Positions 32,728 through 43,873 of a stretch of DNA of 64,000 bases are shown in pieces. Each line of letters opens with the position of its first letter. Position 1 is the stretch's first letter. The notes under the pieces were generated by a model. It ran no database searches, was not told the DNA's origin, and saw only the letters and a list, made by a program, of their open reading frames with translations. This stretch comes from Sanguinoderma infundibulare (Eukaryota > Basidiomycota > Agaricomycetes > Polyporales > Polyporaceae), in contig JAVLRN010000002.1 of the NCBI GenBank assembly GCA_032821775.1, positions 3,038,001-3,102,000 of the forward strand. The letters run 5' to 3'. The translations under genes and the position numbers were made by a program.

Positions 32728-34718
32728 ATGTATCCTCTTGGCGCCTCCGTCCTAGGAGGGCTTCTTGCGTCTGTAACCCCCCATTTGACGCTGCCGAGCA
32801 CTGCGACTCCTACCATGGCCGATTTAGCCTGCCCGGGTACTCGTCTCACGGATATTGAAGTTTCAGCTCCTACCATTGGCCCATCCCATGATGTGGGAAA
32901 GCTTCCTCCCCTTGGGTGAGACACTCCCTTCGTTCGACTTAGGAAATGCGGGAAGCTAGCTGACGACTGATTAGCTGGGACTACGTTTTTACGTCTTACG
33001 GAAGTGCGTATGCTTCCCCACATGGTCTTCATGTACCTTACCTAACGGTCATTTCTACGGTAGACACCAACGAAGCCAACATCCTTGACGCCGCGAACCA
33101 TACCATCTCTCTTGGGCTTGCGGATGCAGGCTACCAATACATCATCTTTGACGACGTATGCACTCCCGCTCTCTAACACGTTGTATGTCAACGCCAAACC
33201 GCATTATCGTTATAGGCGACCTGGCCGCTCCAGGCTAGAAGCCCATTCACGGATCAGCTCGTGCCTGACCCAAGCAAGTTCCCGAACGGAATCGCCTGCC
33301 TCGCAGACCAAGTGCACGGCCTAGGCCTCAAGTTTGGAATATTGGGCTACGCCGGGACACTAGGCGGTTCGAATACCTATATCACCGGTTCTCTCGGAAA
33401 CGAAGCGCTGGACGCTGCCACGTTTGCCGAATGGGGCGTCGACTGTAAGTTTGTCCATTGCACGCGAGAAATCCCACTTTGATTCTAATTCTGGCCGCAC
33501 AGACCTCAGGTACAGTGCGTCAGTCTGATGTCACCTACGGCGTGTAGGGACCACCGCGTTGACGTCCAGAACAGATCTTGGCGCTGCTCCCGCAAACTGG
33601 ACCGACTCTCCAGTGCGCACATCGTTTCTAATCATGCTCAATCAATGCGGATCCTGACCTTTTCACAGAACCCACCCGGTGGAGACTGGTAGTACGTACC
33701 TCCCTTCGTATTCACGCACCGTCATTGCCTTGAGACTTGGGTTCCGTAATAGCAACTCGAACACAGCCATTCGCTACCGTCAAATGGCGTACGTCTCACC
33801 GCTTTGATTCGCTCGCATGCATGCTGACGATGTGGATTCATGGCAGCGCCGCGTTGAACGAAACTGGTCGACCGTTCATCTTCGATCTCCAACTCTATGG
33901 CCCACAGCCACACGTATGGGAATGGGGCGCTCGCGTGGTTCGTTCCTCCCACGTCTCTGCTAACCCAATCTGCGGCTGAGATACCGATGGGTACATAGGC
34001 GCACTCGTGGCTCCTATCCAGCAGCGGGGACGCATCCTGGAGTGCTATCACAAGCGTCATAGCCTCGAGCATTCAGTACCTCGACTTGATCGACTTCTAC
34101 TCCCATATTATGATGTGAGAGCCCCGAGGTCTTGTCTGCACAATGGGTTAACCTGCGCGCATAGGTCCATGTTAAAGATCGGCCGTGGAGACTTGACCAT
34201 CCAAGAGCAGCGGACGCACTTCGCTGCGTGGGCGTTCCTCAAGAGCGAGCTCCTTCTTAGCACCGACGTAAGCGCCGCTCCACCCATCGCATAACCACAT
34301 CCCATTGTTCTGTCTGACGCTTATGTCCATCCCGAAGATCTCCAAATTGACCGCAGATCAGCTGGCTATCGTCAAGAACCCCGAACTGCTCGCGTTCAAC
34401 CAGGACCCCATCGTCGGCACCCCGGCCAAGCCCTTCACTCCTTACAACGGGGCCCCGACCACCTCTCCGCCCGAGTACTACGCGGGGAAGTCGTCCAAGG
34501 GAACGCACGTCTTCATCGTCAACACGGACTCCGCGGCGATGACGAAGACTTTCGGTTTTGGGAAGGTTCCCGGCCTTGGGTCTGGTTCGAGGTTCGTGGT
34601 GCACGACATGTGGACGGGCAAGGATCTGGGGACGTTCGACACGAGCTACTCGACCACGGTCGACGCGCACGACACCGTCGCGTTCCTCATCACTCCCTCA
34701 GGTTGCCACAACTGTTAG
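32728..34718 (+). pseudogene. alpha-galactosidase (GH27), apparently decayed
   Basis: GH27 segments occur in the right order but not as an intact gene. They are PPLGW (about 32910), NEANILDAANHTISLGLADAGYQYIIFDD (33070-33158, split by introns), [21 protein letters not shown] (33280-33345), FAEWGVD (33427), APANWTDS, GGDW, AIRYRQM, FDLQLYG..VWEWGARV (33880), a GRGDLTIQEQRTHFAAWA block (34180) and the C-terminal AFNQDPIVGTPAKPF domain to the stop at 34718. The usual nucleophile motif YDNC after GVDYL is missing: the bases read YSAS then a stop. An in-frame TGA falls in the general acid/base region near 33978. Many exons would have to be tiny. I call it a pseudogene; a divergent multi-exon gene cannot be excluded. 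Confidence 0.72.
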
Positions 34719-35017
34719 AGAGTTCGGGGGCGCAAACGGGCTGGTTTCTTGTAGCAAAGGCGTGTAAGATCTTGTGCTTGGTCAGGAGGCTCATTCTCCG
34801 AACCCTATAACCTAGTTGTCACACCGGACAAAAACACAAACACGATAGCGTATACACCATACGACAACGTGTTTATCTGTGCATGCGCCTCTGACACTGT
34901 GGATACAACAGAACACTTGTAACGACAGTCGTACGACAGCTTGCAAGCAGCACCGTCAACTCGAGTCCCGAATGCCACGACAACGGTCGCCCTGAACTCG
35001 TCCTCATCATCAACTGT

Positions 35018-35222
35018 GTGGCCCTCACCCGCCTGCGGCAAGCATGCCAGCAAAGTACGACTCGCGCAGGTAAAGCACAACTCGATGCATATCAGTTGTC
35101 CAAAGCGTTCTAAAGGCGTCATCTCATATGGCTATGCGTCCATAATTTTCTCGAGTTAAGTTCGCGAATTCTTGAGTGGCTACACCGAGTCTGACGTCAA
35201 TTTACAGTACATAGGACCCCTA
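35018..35222 (+). repeat. dispersed direct repeat, copy 2
   Basis: Partner of 31735-31925. It ends 8 bases from the stop codon of the DJ-1/PfpI gene, so it forms that gene's 3' UTR. The rest of the gap 34719-35017 holds nothing recognisable. Confidence 0.85.
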
Positions 35223-35230
35223 CCATGCCT

Positions 35231-36034
35231 TCAGCCCACAAGGAAGTCTCCCGCCGCGAATACGTACGAGAACGGGTCCCAGTTCGGGTCGTTTTTCCAC
35301 TGATACTCGATCACGTTCGCCGTCCACCGCGCCTTCTCCTCCCCGTACACCTGAGCGATCCAGCCCAGCGTCACGTCGATCCCCGCGCTCACCCCCGCAG
35401 ACGTCCACACCTTCCCGTCGGCGACGTACCGCGCCCTCTGGATCCAGTTCACCTTCGGGCCCGCCGCCGTCGCCTTCTGCCAGAGCGCATTGTTCGTCGT
35501 CGCCCGCTTCCCGTCCAGCACCCCCGCCAGCACCCCCGCCAGCGCCGCGATCGCCGCCCCGTTGCAGACCGTGATCAGATACTTGAGCGTCGGGTACGCC
35601 CGCTTGACGAAGTTGATCGTCGGCTGGATCTCGGGCTCGATGACGCCGAACCCGCCCGGTATGAGCAGCACGTCAAGTTCGGGCACGCTCTCGTAGGTGT
35701 GCGTCGGGACGAGGTGGACGCCGAAGTTGGAGCCCTTCTTGTTCCACGCCGGGTTGTTCGTCCCGGAGTAGACCGGGTCGAGCGTGGTGGCGACGACGTA
35801 GAGGTCGATCATGTGGTCGGTGCAGAGGGCGAAGAGGGCCTCGAGGGGCCCGAAGGTGTCGAGGAGCTCGAAGCTGGGGAAGATGGCGACGTCGATCTTT
35901 GAGATGGAGTCAGCTGTGATGGCATTGGGGTTAGTGGAATCGTCACGTATGTCGTTCGGAGCTCATTCTCGGCGATTTCGTAGGTGACTGTGTGTGGTAC
36001 GTGGGGAGAGGAGGGCGCTGCTGCGTCTCTGCAT
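35231..36034 (-). CDS. DJ-1/PfpI (ThiJ) family protein
   Basis: Member of the class I glutamine amidotransferase-like DJ-1/PfpI superfamily. Landmarks on the minus strand: IDVAIFPSFELLDTFGPLEALF at the N-terminus, LDVLLIPGGFG, the nucleophile elbow ITVCNGAAIAALAG with the likely catalytic Cys, then ATTNNALW and WTSAGVSAGIDVTLGWIAQVYG. These match the isocyanide hydratase / YhbO-like branch. The main exon runs to the stop at 35231. The start is uncertain. The best fit I found is an exon from ATG 36034 (MQRRSSALLSP) joined across an intron of about 90 bases ending at CATCACAG. A TATA-like GATATAAGG lies just upstream. There is a short internal repeat AGVLAGVL. The enzyme activity cannot be assigned. 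Confidence 0.8.
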
Positions 36035-36272
36035 CTGAACCTCCTGGATATCGCCTCCTTATATCCCTGCTCCTTCTCCCCAGGAGTGAACAACGAACGA
36101 CCTGGATCTGTGCAACTGAGCCTCTGGCATTCCGATTTCCGTGTCTGCGGTTGACGAATGACTATAGTGGCTACGCTATTCACACAACCAGACGTCGAAT
36201 TCGGTGACAGCGGGGCACTGATTGACTACGGTTGTTGATCCATGAAATGACAAGTTGCGATCAAGATACCAC

Positions 36273-36719
36273 AAAGGGTCACGGAGCCGGTTGACAGCAA
36301 GAACACGTATTCCAGGGATGGAATTGCGGAGGCGAGCGTGAATGCAATATATTCAGATCGCAGATCCGCCACGGCACGCACATATTGGTCCACCCACTGC
36401 GGGCCATGTGAGGTTACCGGTGCAAGTCAAGATGGCCAATAGGCAGTCGGCAACCATGATGCGCGTCTCGAGCCCTCCGACCAAGAAGGCATCGAGGCAA
36501 ATCTCAAGAGCACATATGCGGGGCGCGCGGTTGGCCTTGTCGGCGAATACGAGATTGAGGAATATCGGGGTGACAAAAAATTGTCCAGAAACAACATCCG
36601 CGCGTGTATAAACCAAGGGATGCCCGTACGTCCGGTCGACATCTAAGTACGTCGTAGCACGGATTCTCTGCCAGGGCGAATACAGACCGAGTCCTAATAC
36701 TGTGCATGGCCGTCAGGAA
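36273..36719 (-). pseudogene. truncated 3' part of duplicated orphan gene (copy A)
   Basis: Continues the similarity to copy B (53589-54035) beyond the exon-2 stop. It includes an 87-codon frame with near-identical translation in both copies (VYTRADVVSGQFFVTPIF to GGPICA). It then breaks off at 36273, inside what in copy B continues into a further exon-like stretch. At the break an 18-base copy of exon-2 sequence is found. Confidence 0.7.
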
Positions 36720-37411
36720 TCATTCAGATAGCGATAAATTTCCGAAAAGACGCACCAGCAGGCTGCGATCAAGATACCACATCAACTTGTACTCCGGCCC
36801 ATAATCCATGTCATCGAGCAAGTCGCAGGCCAGACCCCACATCTCGTCCGTGACGGTGAGAAGCTGGTGATTCGACCAGAAGGTGAGGATGGGGGTGGGC
36901 TCTCCCCACACAAGAATCAAATCCAACTTGAGATCTGACTGCTTCTTGAACCAAACCTCCAGATTCGCCCATGTGTCGTATGTGTCGAGGTCCCCAGGCT
37001 TGGCGCGAAGGATCTCCCTGGTGTAGTAGCTCGCGAGGCCCTTGCGCTTCGCGTAGCCAAAGACCAGTTCTGGAATAAAAGGGACCCCGTACCAACATAG
37101 CGGCAGTTCCTTGGGGTCGTCGACGGCTACGTAAAGCGGATCGAGCCACTCTGGAATAGAGCGCGCGGGAAGAGTCTTCCTGACGAGGTCTCCCTACATC
37201 ACTGTGTCAGTCAAGCCCTGCTGGAGAAGGATGAGATTGACGAACTCACCCCCCATGCAAACGTTCGCATCTGTTGTTTTGGAGGGTCAGAAAGCTCTTC
37301 TGGATCGGATGGAGGGGCAAACGAGTCTTGGGAATCAGAGGACGGTAGAGGTTGCTGGTCGAGGGTCAAGGCATGGGCGGCAAGTGGAAGGAGCAAAGTC
37401 GTTCCAGACAT
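36720..37411 (-). CDS. orphan protein, copy A of an inverted duplication
   Basis: Exons 37411-37250 and 37193-36720 give 211 aa. The second exon has exactly the same 474-base length as in copy B (53115-53588). I recognise no named domain. The conserved core has RKTLPARSIPEWLDPLYV, ELPLCWYGVPF, NLEVWFK and LILVWGE..PILTFW. Trp and Pro are frequent. There is no signal peptide and no membrane segment in these exons, and N-terminal Ser/Pro-rich residues vary between copies. A good splice donor (GTGCGT) directly after DRSLL, with an acceptor about 55 bases on, suggests that the ancestral gene continued. The frame does not pass cleanly across it in either copy. Function unknown. Confidence 0.65.
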
Positions 37412-38181
37412 GGTGGCCAAGGCGTGTTGTGGGGATGGTCGAAAGTGAACGAGTTGAGTCGAAGCCAAGGTGCGGTCAACCATCCACCGCAAGACGCCGT
37501 CTTCAGATTCCTACAACCACGTGACACAAGCCACAACGGCCACAGTTCGACCGGCTCCAGCCTTGACGGACTTGGCCTTGACCACCGGTTTGTGCGTGGA
37601 CAAGGTCGGGAAATTTTTCGATTTTCTTTGTTCCCGGGAGCAATTATCTGGGGCGATTGTGGATAATTTGAGGAAGTTACTGATTTCCAGATAGCAGTCA
37701 CTAGGCGCCTCATGCCGGGCACGTAGTACGGCGGATACCAATGAACTCCCACAGGCTATTGGAGGACAATGACTTTCTGCAGGGCACGGTGAGAAGAGCG
37801 ATCACGAGGGGTAGCTTGACTGTTTCCTTACATGGGTTGTCATAGAAACGATCACCCTTTCTTTGCCAGGACGTCATTATTCCTTGTGAGGAAAGAGTCC
37901 CCGGTGCCCATCGTGAGTGCTGTATTCTTCATTAATGACTGCTTATGGAACAGAATCCAGAGAATGGGGGTACCCGGCGCGGTTCCGGCAGCTAAGCAAG
38001 TCAGCTTCCGGCTGCCTGTGGGTGTTAGAAAACGACAACCTGCCCTTAGACACCAGCCAGTCGCAACCACCATCCTCAAACTCAACCGCCCTCTCATCGA
38101 ATTTCCACCTTCCACGTCTTGCATTTGATAGAGGTGAGTGTTGCAAACTACCGCTTTCAATACGAGTTGAACATGCGTACA
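37412..38181. other. intergenic, divergent promoters
   Basis: Lies between copy A (transcribed leftward) and the PD-(D/E)XK-like gene (rightward). Frames such as 37852-38235 (minus) show no coding features. Nothing further is recognised. Confidence 0.4.
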
Positions 38182-40978
38182 ATGGTTAGCTTTAGATTCG
38201 CCGACATGTCTGGCAGCGAACCGACGCCAAACCATAAGCTGGACGAGCTCCTGGTCAGTGTTTCGTAACCAGTTTGTTCGAGATTCACGACCGAGTGTTC
38301 ATTATATTTCCTAGACCAATAAGGATATCATCGTCCTGCAGAACACCACGTTTTTTCGAACACTGGATCTCCTCTTTCTGTTTTCCCAGCTGCCCGATCG
38401 GCGTACTTGGGAGTTCTTTTCGTACAGGGTATGGGAATACATCCTCGAGACATGGTGCTCGACATTCGACGTCGAAGGTTCTGCTCTCAGCTGTGGAGCG
38501 CAACACCCTTTCATTCATCGCCGAGTGGTCCGAAACAAGAACGTCCTGGAGTACTGCCTTCCGGATTACACACTGATCTTCCATAGCGAGGATTCCAAGC
38601 CTGGACAGGAAGATTGGCTCGCTCTGACTGTGGAGATCAAGGCCTTGGGGAACGTCGATCCGAATACCCAGGAGGGTCGGGAGACCGCGGATAACATCTT
38701 CCACAGGACATGGGAGCAGAGGGAGAACCAGGCTAAGCTTGCTTTCGAAACTAACCCAAACCTTCATGAGGTCTACATCTTGATGGTTTCAGGGCCGTGG
38801 TTTGCTCCCTACATCTACGAACGCTCAAAGCTGATGCATGACGCGCACCCTCATTCCAAGGCTGAAGGGGTCCCATCGATGGGCGACTCGCCTCCACAGA
38901 AGAAAAGGCGGCGTGAAGAAGGTGAGATTCGCGTTGATCGCTTCGTGCTATCTTCTCCGATCACAGCTGCTTTTCCCAATATCAGCACCGGGATACCGTG
39001 CCCGTCAAACCGGTCCAATGACTCGTGCCCAGAAGAACGCCGCTCCGGAGACTTTACCCGAGAAAATAGAGACGCCACAAACGAGCACGCTTCCGCCGTC
39101 CGGCAATAAACGCAAGCGAGCCGCAAAAGCCGACGACGTACCTCAAGCGGTGGGCATCAACCATGTCCTACGGCTCGAGCCGAACGGCCAGTCTGCCAGT
39201 GCGCTGAACCCCTGGTTTCTTCGCTTCCTCGGGCAGATCAAAGATGTCCTTGGACGTGCGAGAGGTGAACCACTCAAGACCCAGAACTCATGGTTTGATT
39301 GGCTTCCAGCTACCATACCCCAGAATGAGGGGCATGCTGAGGGTTTTATCCTTCCAGCTAAGGGGGTAAGTCAGAGCTCTTTAATGCGGTGTAACCTTCG
39401 TATTCTAACCAGCGCACGGCAGGATGCTCGCCCGGAGGACGAGCCCGTGGACCAGGTGGTGCGCCTTGATGATGAACCGGTTCTTGTCGATGTGCCTTCA
39501 ACTCCAGGTAGTACCTCGCGCAGCGCAGTGAATGTTCTGAACACCGTAAGTGCTTTGGTCATTTTCTAAACGCGAAAGCGCTCTAACTGCTGCAACCTAG
39601 GTATATATGAATGCAATATTTTCACCCAAGCTGAAACCATCCAGTGGTTGCGACTGCGATATGCGTCGCATGGCGGGTCCTCGCTCTGTTGTCCCTCGAC
39701 GAGCAACTGGGGGGATCCTCCCAGTTCAGCAAGGGCAGATCCTACATGGCGAAACAGATAATGATGCGACCCCTACGGCTCAGCGTGGTTCGTCTCAGCC
39801 CGATGGCCGGGAGTTGAGCCCGTCCGAGGACTACTTGCAACGCCGACAACCACCTCCTCCCCAACCTGCATTATCCGATCCATCCAAACCACCTTCCCTT
39901 CCTGATCCATCTGACTCTCTTCCTCATTTCACCCCTGCCATCTTATGGCCTCGCGACTCCTGGGAAGACCCGCTCGGCACAGAGACTCCGCGGCCTAGAT
40001 CCGCACCCCCAGTACACTTTTCGCCGTCCGCCGGGACCTCATATGACTTCGCAACTGCAGACCTGGACGGCCACAATCCCAGCAACAGTACATCGGAAGA
40101 CCATCGCGGTGGCAGCAGCCGGCCCTTTCAGGCTAGCAGTCAGGCCACGAGAGGCTACCACGGCTCACGTCCAGTTCGCGGTTTCCCGCCTAGGAAGCCA
40201 ATAAGCGGGCTTGCTGAGAGGATGCGCGACCTTCGTGTTCGCGAACGCCCTCGCCGAGACACAATTCAACCGACACCTGTAGACTGGCGTGAGCAGCCCA
40301 CGAAGGACGACCTGCTGAGGATCGTCCTGCGGTCCCCCTTCATACCCGGCACCAACAAGAGAGACATCATGCAGGGATTCTGCGACGAAGGCATGAGCGC
40401 AAGGCAGGCCGCGAACGCGCGGATGTTGTATGACTCTCACTATGGACCGAAGCGGAAGGGAGGACAGCCTAGCGTTCCCTCCGCGCCTCCGGCCGCCGCC
40501 ACTCCTGGCAGCTCTACTGCGACGTTTGACTTTACGGTTCCCTTTCTTCCTACCCAGCCCCCTCATACGACGGATACGAGCGGCAGGGGCGAGGGTCCCA
40601 GCCAGGACCCCCGCCTCGTCGCGTCGACGGAGCCAGTAGCAGGTGGGTCAACGGCAAACGAGGCCCGTCCTAGAGAGCCTCCTGTCGTGGAAGCAGCGTC
40701 GGGAGCAAGCAGAGTGGAAGACATTCCGAATGTGACGGCTTGGGCCTCTGCCATTCCGCCTGGGTCCCCCGCTCAGCGCCTTGATTCTGATTCGGACCTT
40801 CATGCACCTCGTCCTGTGCGTGCAGTCAACCCTGTGAGTGTCATCATTGCAGGGCGTTCGAATCCATTCACTCATCCGCAATGTTGCATCACAGAGTTCC
40901 AACCTTCCGGGTATGCCTCCTGATGCTGACCCATCTAGCGCGAGCGCAGGGAGGAAGGGGAAAGAGAGGGAGAGATAA
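38182..40978 (+). CDS. large protein with PD-(D/E)XK-like nuclease motif
   Basis: Exons: 38182-38253, 38315-38921, 38986-39365, 39423-39545, 39601-40833, 40895-40978 (832 aa; an ATG at 38206 is an alternative). Residues ~25-215 form a folded-looking domain (TNKDIIVLQNTTFFRTL, VWEYILETWCSTF). It contains PDYTLIF, then about 20 residues later ALTVEIKALG: the Asp...Glu-x-Lys pattern of restriction-like nucleases. A Gln-rich helix follows (TWEQRENQAKLAF), the place of the usual motif with Gln. The rest is Pro/Ser/Arg-rich and probably disordered, with nuclear-type basic clusters (KKRRR, NKRKRAAK). A small conserved block lies near 660-700 (DLLRIVLRSPF, RDIMQGFCDEGMSARQAANARMLYDSHYG). The gene ends KGKERER. 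Nuclease activity is inference from the motif only. Confidence 0.72.
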
Positions 40979-41520
40979 TCGGGAGTACGATTTCGTCGAG
41001 TACTGCCAATGTTATATAGTCTCATGCCGGCGCCGCAGCTGGAGTCGACGAGAGGTAAGAAATGTTCTTCAGATTGTGTTGGTTGTCATGTATGCTCCTA
41101 TACTAGTCGTCGCTTTGTGGGAGAATGTAACCAGACTAACCTGTCTTGCATTGTGACCTTGCCAGTTTCGGTAAATGCATGGCGAATGATCTTTGGATCT
41201 CGCTAAGAAACGGTGAGCGGCGAGATGCGAGCGCTGCATCCTAAGTACTGCACCCTTGCGCCCACGGACGCACACCGGGAAGCATCGGAAACTTTCTCGC
41301 CCAATCCAGCCTCGATCTCAGACGGTGGACATTGATGTCCTTGAAGAGGTATCCAGATGGCCATGTCAATGTAGAGATGTTGTAAAATACACGGGAGTGA
41401 GGGCTTCCCCAGGCCAAAACGTGTCAAACCCAAGTCACGACGGGGTACCAAATCCAAAAAAACATCTCAAAACGACGGGAACCAACTCGAACGGACGGTG
41501 CGCACCACTGGCGGACATGC
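40979..41520. other. convergent 3' region
   Basis: A 542-base gap between the stop of the PD-(D/E)XK-like gene (+) and the stop of the RMD1-like gene (-). No gene or repeat is seen. Confidence 0.45.
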
Positions 41521-43481
41521 TTACATGGGTGGGAGCCCCCGCGCGATTCGGTCCAACGCCGCGATCGCATCTTCTCGCGACATGTTGTTGAGCACCTCTG
41601 CGGCGGTGAGCGGTGTTCTTGAGCCCGAGCTCATCGTAGCGTGCACGACGAGGCGCGCGATGACTTCGCCCTACGGCAAAGAGCCGGCATTAGCTTCAGA
41701 GAGAATCACGAGTAGCAAGTGCCTACGTACAACTTCGACCAAGCATGCAACCACGATGAGCCTATTTGAGCGAGTCAGTGAGCGAGATCGAAGTGCGAAG
41801 CCTGGCTTCCTCACCAGATGATGATCCACGTTATCCGGTCCATGGCGTTGTTGTTCAAATGGTCGTGAATCGCCCCAAGCTACCACATCTGGTCAGCCGC
41901 AACGTCGACAGGCTCGGGTTCCGACAAGAGTCGACACGCACCAAGTCCTCAGCCACAGCAATCTTCTCGTTCAACACCTGCACCCGCGGACCGATCTCCA
42001 TATACTCCCGTACGGCATCGTACAACGCCTTCAAGCTGGCCTCGTCCCAAAACAGCTCGGGCACGTCCAGGACGTTGCTCACCAGGTTCACGTCACGCCT
42101 CAACGTGAACAGCTTACCCGTCAGGCGGAGCGCGTCCTTGCGTTTGAGCGAGAGCACGCCCGCGGACGCGAGCTGCTGCGGGATCGAGCGCGTCTGGGGC
42201 GAGGAGAGGATGCGCGCAGCGAGGGACTCGTAGTGCGCGAGGAGAGTCGATTGTGCGAGCGCGTGGGCGACGGAGAGCTGAAGGAGGTGCGAGTGCGTCT
42301 TGAAGGTGAAGAAGTCGTTGTAGATGCGCGGAAACGCGATGTTCGGGTCGTGCTAGGAAACGCGTCAGGTTGAGCGATGCCAATATTGAGTAAGAAAACA
42401 GTGCAAGGACATACGGCGTAATGACACTCCTCGATCTCCCAATCGTCGTGCGGGATCTTGCGGAGCATGATGCCCGCACCCTCGACGTCCTCGATGATTT
42501 CTAGCTCCTGGTCCTCCCGGAAGCCAAAAAAGACGACAACCCCGTAGTCGAAGAAGATCGCCTCCGCGAAGCTCTGTGGTTCCTGAGCCGGAGGGCGTCG
42601 TCGGGAGCTCCGCGACCGCGTTGTGCCGGGGGTACCCTTGGGAGGCATGGACATGGCGGGGTGCATGTCCTCAGCGCTCAGCACAATAGGTTCCGAGCTT
42701 AACAAAGGCGCTAGCGAGGTTGAAGTGTCCTGGGACGGCAGTGTGGTTGATGGTGGGATGGCGTGCGAAGCGGTATCGGGAGATGCAGACGGCATGAAGC
42801 CCTCCAACCCAGGTGAGGTCGAGGGCGCGATGGAAGTAAAGTACGTGCCTTGGTAGCCGTCCTCCTCGGCCTCAGACAAACCCGAACTCGGGTCTTCTGT
42901 CCCTGGGGAAGTAGCAGGGGCGGATGACCGGATGTTCGATCCAGCAGCATAGCCAGGGAGGAGCGGCAGGTGGTACATCTACCTCCAATCTCAATCTTGC
43001 GAACCCGCTAGTCAACAAGAACGAAATTGCTCACCACGTACATCGCCTCGTCAAAGATCCGCGGCTTGACGTTGTGCTCCCGCTTCAAGAAACTCGCGAG
43101 GAGCTTCATCCTGAACCCCTCGGCAAGACAGTATGCGGTGATGCGCCTGTAGCCCGCCTTCTCCCGTTGCTCCTTGCTCATCCGCTCGCCTGCACTCTTG
43201 TGCTCGCGGAGGCCGCGGTCTGTCTCATAGCCATGGAGCGGTTCTTCGTCTGTGTCCGCTTCCGGAGGTGGGGGCTTAGTTTGCGGCGCGGAGGGGAGGA
43301 CGACGAGCTTCTGGGTGGTCTTGGATGTCCGTTGGGTCTTGGACGCACCCGTTACGGGATTCGTGAGTCCAATGCCGGAGACAGAGGGTCGGCGGGCGAG
43401 GGGCCGGGCACTACGCGAGCGGAAAGCTGGTGGCGAGGAAACCACTGCGGCTGGTCGAGAGGTTGTGGGATTGTTGGACAT
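41521..43481 (-). CDS. RMD1: RMD1/DUF155 family protein (RMND1-like)
   Basis: Member of the RMD1/RMD8/Sif2 and RMND1 group, membrane-associated proteins of mitochondrial or sporulation-linked function. Exons on the minus strand: 43481-43035, 42978-42415, 42352-41942, 41879-41815, 41761-41731, 41670-41521 (555 aa). The N-terminus is disordered and basic, then RRITAYCLAEGFRMKLLASFLK. The family hallmark AIFFDYGVVVFFGFREDQE appears at about residue 280. It is followed by HDPNIAFPRIYNDFFTFKTHSHLLQLSVAHALAQS (in two exons) and LFWDEASLKALYDAVREYMEI. The C-terminus has a membrane-prone stretch (ITWIIIWLIVVACLVEV). It shares a divergent promoter region with MAK5. Confidence 0.92.
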
Positions 43482-43873
43482 GTCGAAATGCTTTTACAAT
43501 TACGACAGATATCTGTGCAAGAACCTGGATTTCAGCAAGTCTAGCTCAACAGCTTGAGTAGTACGAGTTTGGGCCCTTTGGGGAGGTCTGACGGACCCCT
43601 CCTGTTCGTACATAGGAATCTACATCCATTGCAAAGACTCTGAACTCACAATATATTTCCTTCCGTGAACAAGTTGAATAAACGAGAGCCAAGAGGAGAG
43701 AGGACGTGGTAGAAGGCGGCCTGAGGGCGGCGGACAAGATGCGGACTCCGGCTTTCTCGGAAATGGGCAACCCGAGCGCCAAAAGCGAGATCCTCTCAGA
43801 TTTTGGTGATCGGGCTCTGTCCACTGTCCACCACGACGTCCTCACCGACTGGCAACTGCCACGATCTTTCGCT
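43482..43873. promoter_or_regulatory. divergent promoter RMD1-like / MAK5
   Basis: A 392-base gap between two start codons facing away from each other. The MAK5 reading frame is open upstream to an in-frame alternative initiation at about 43730, so part of this region could be a longer MAK5 N-terminus. No clear TATA box. Confidence 0.5.

Noticed and set aside
36353..36616. 87-codon ORF conserved in both copies of the orphan gene, as an independent gene.
   Set aside because: Its conservation is explained by near-identity of the whole DNA tract, and good splice signals suggest it is an exon remnant of the larger gene.
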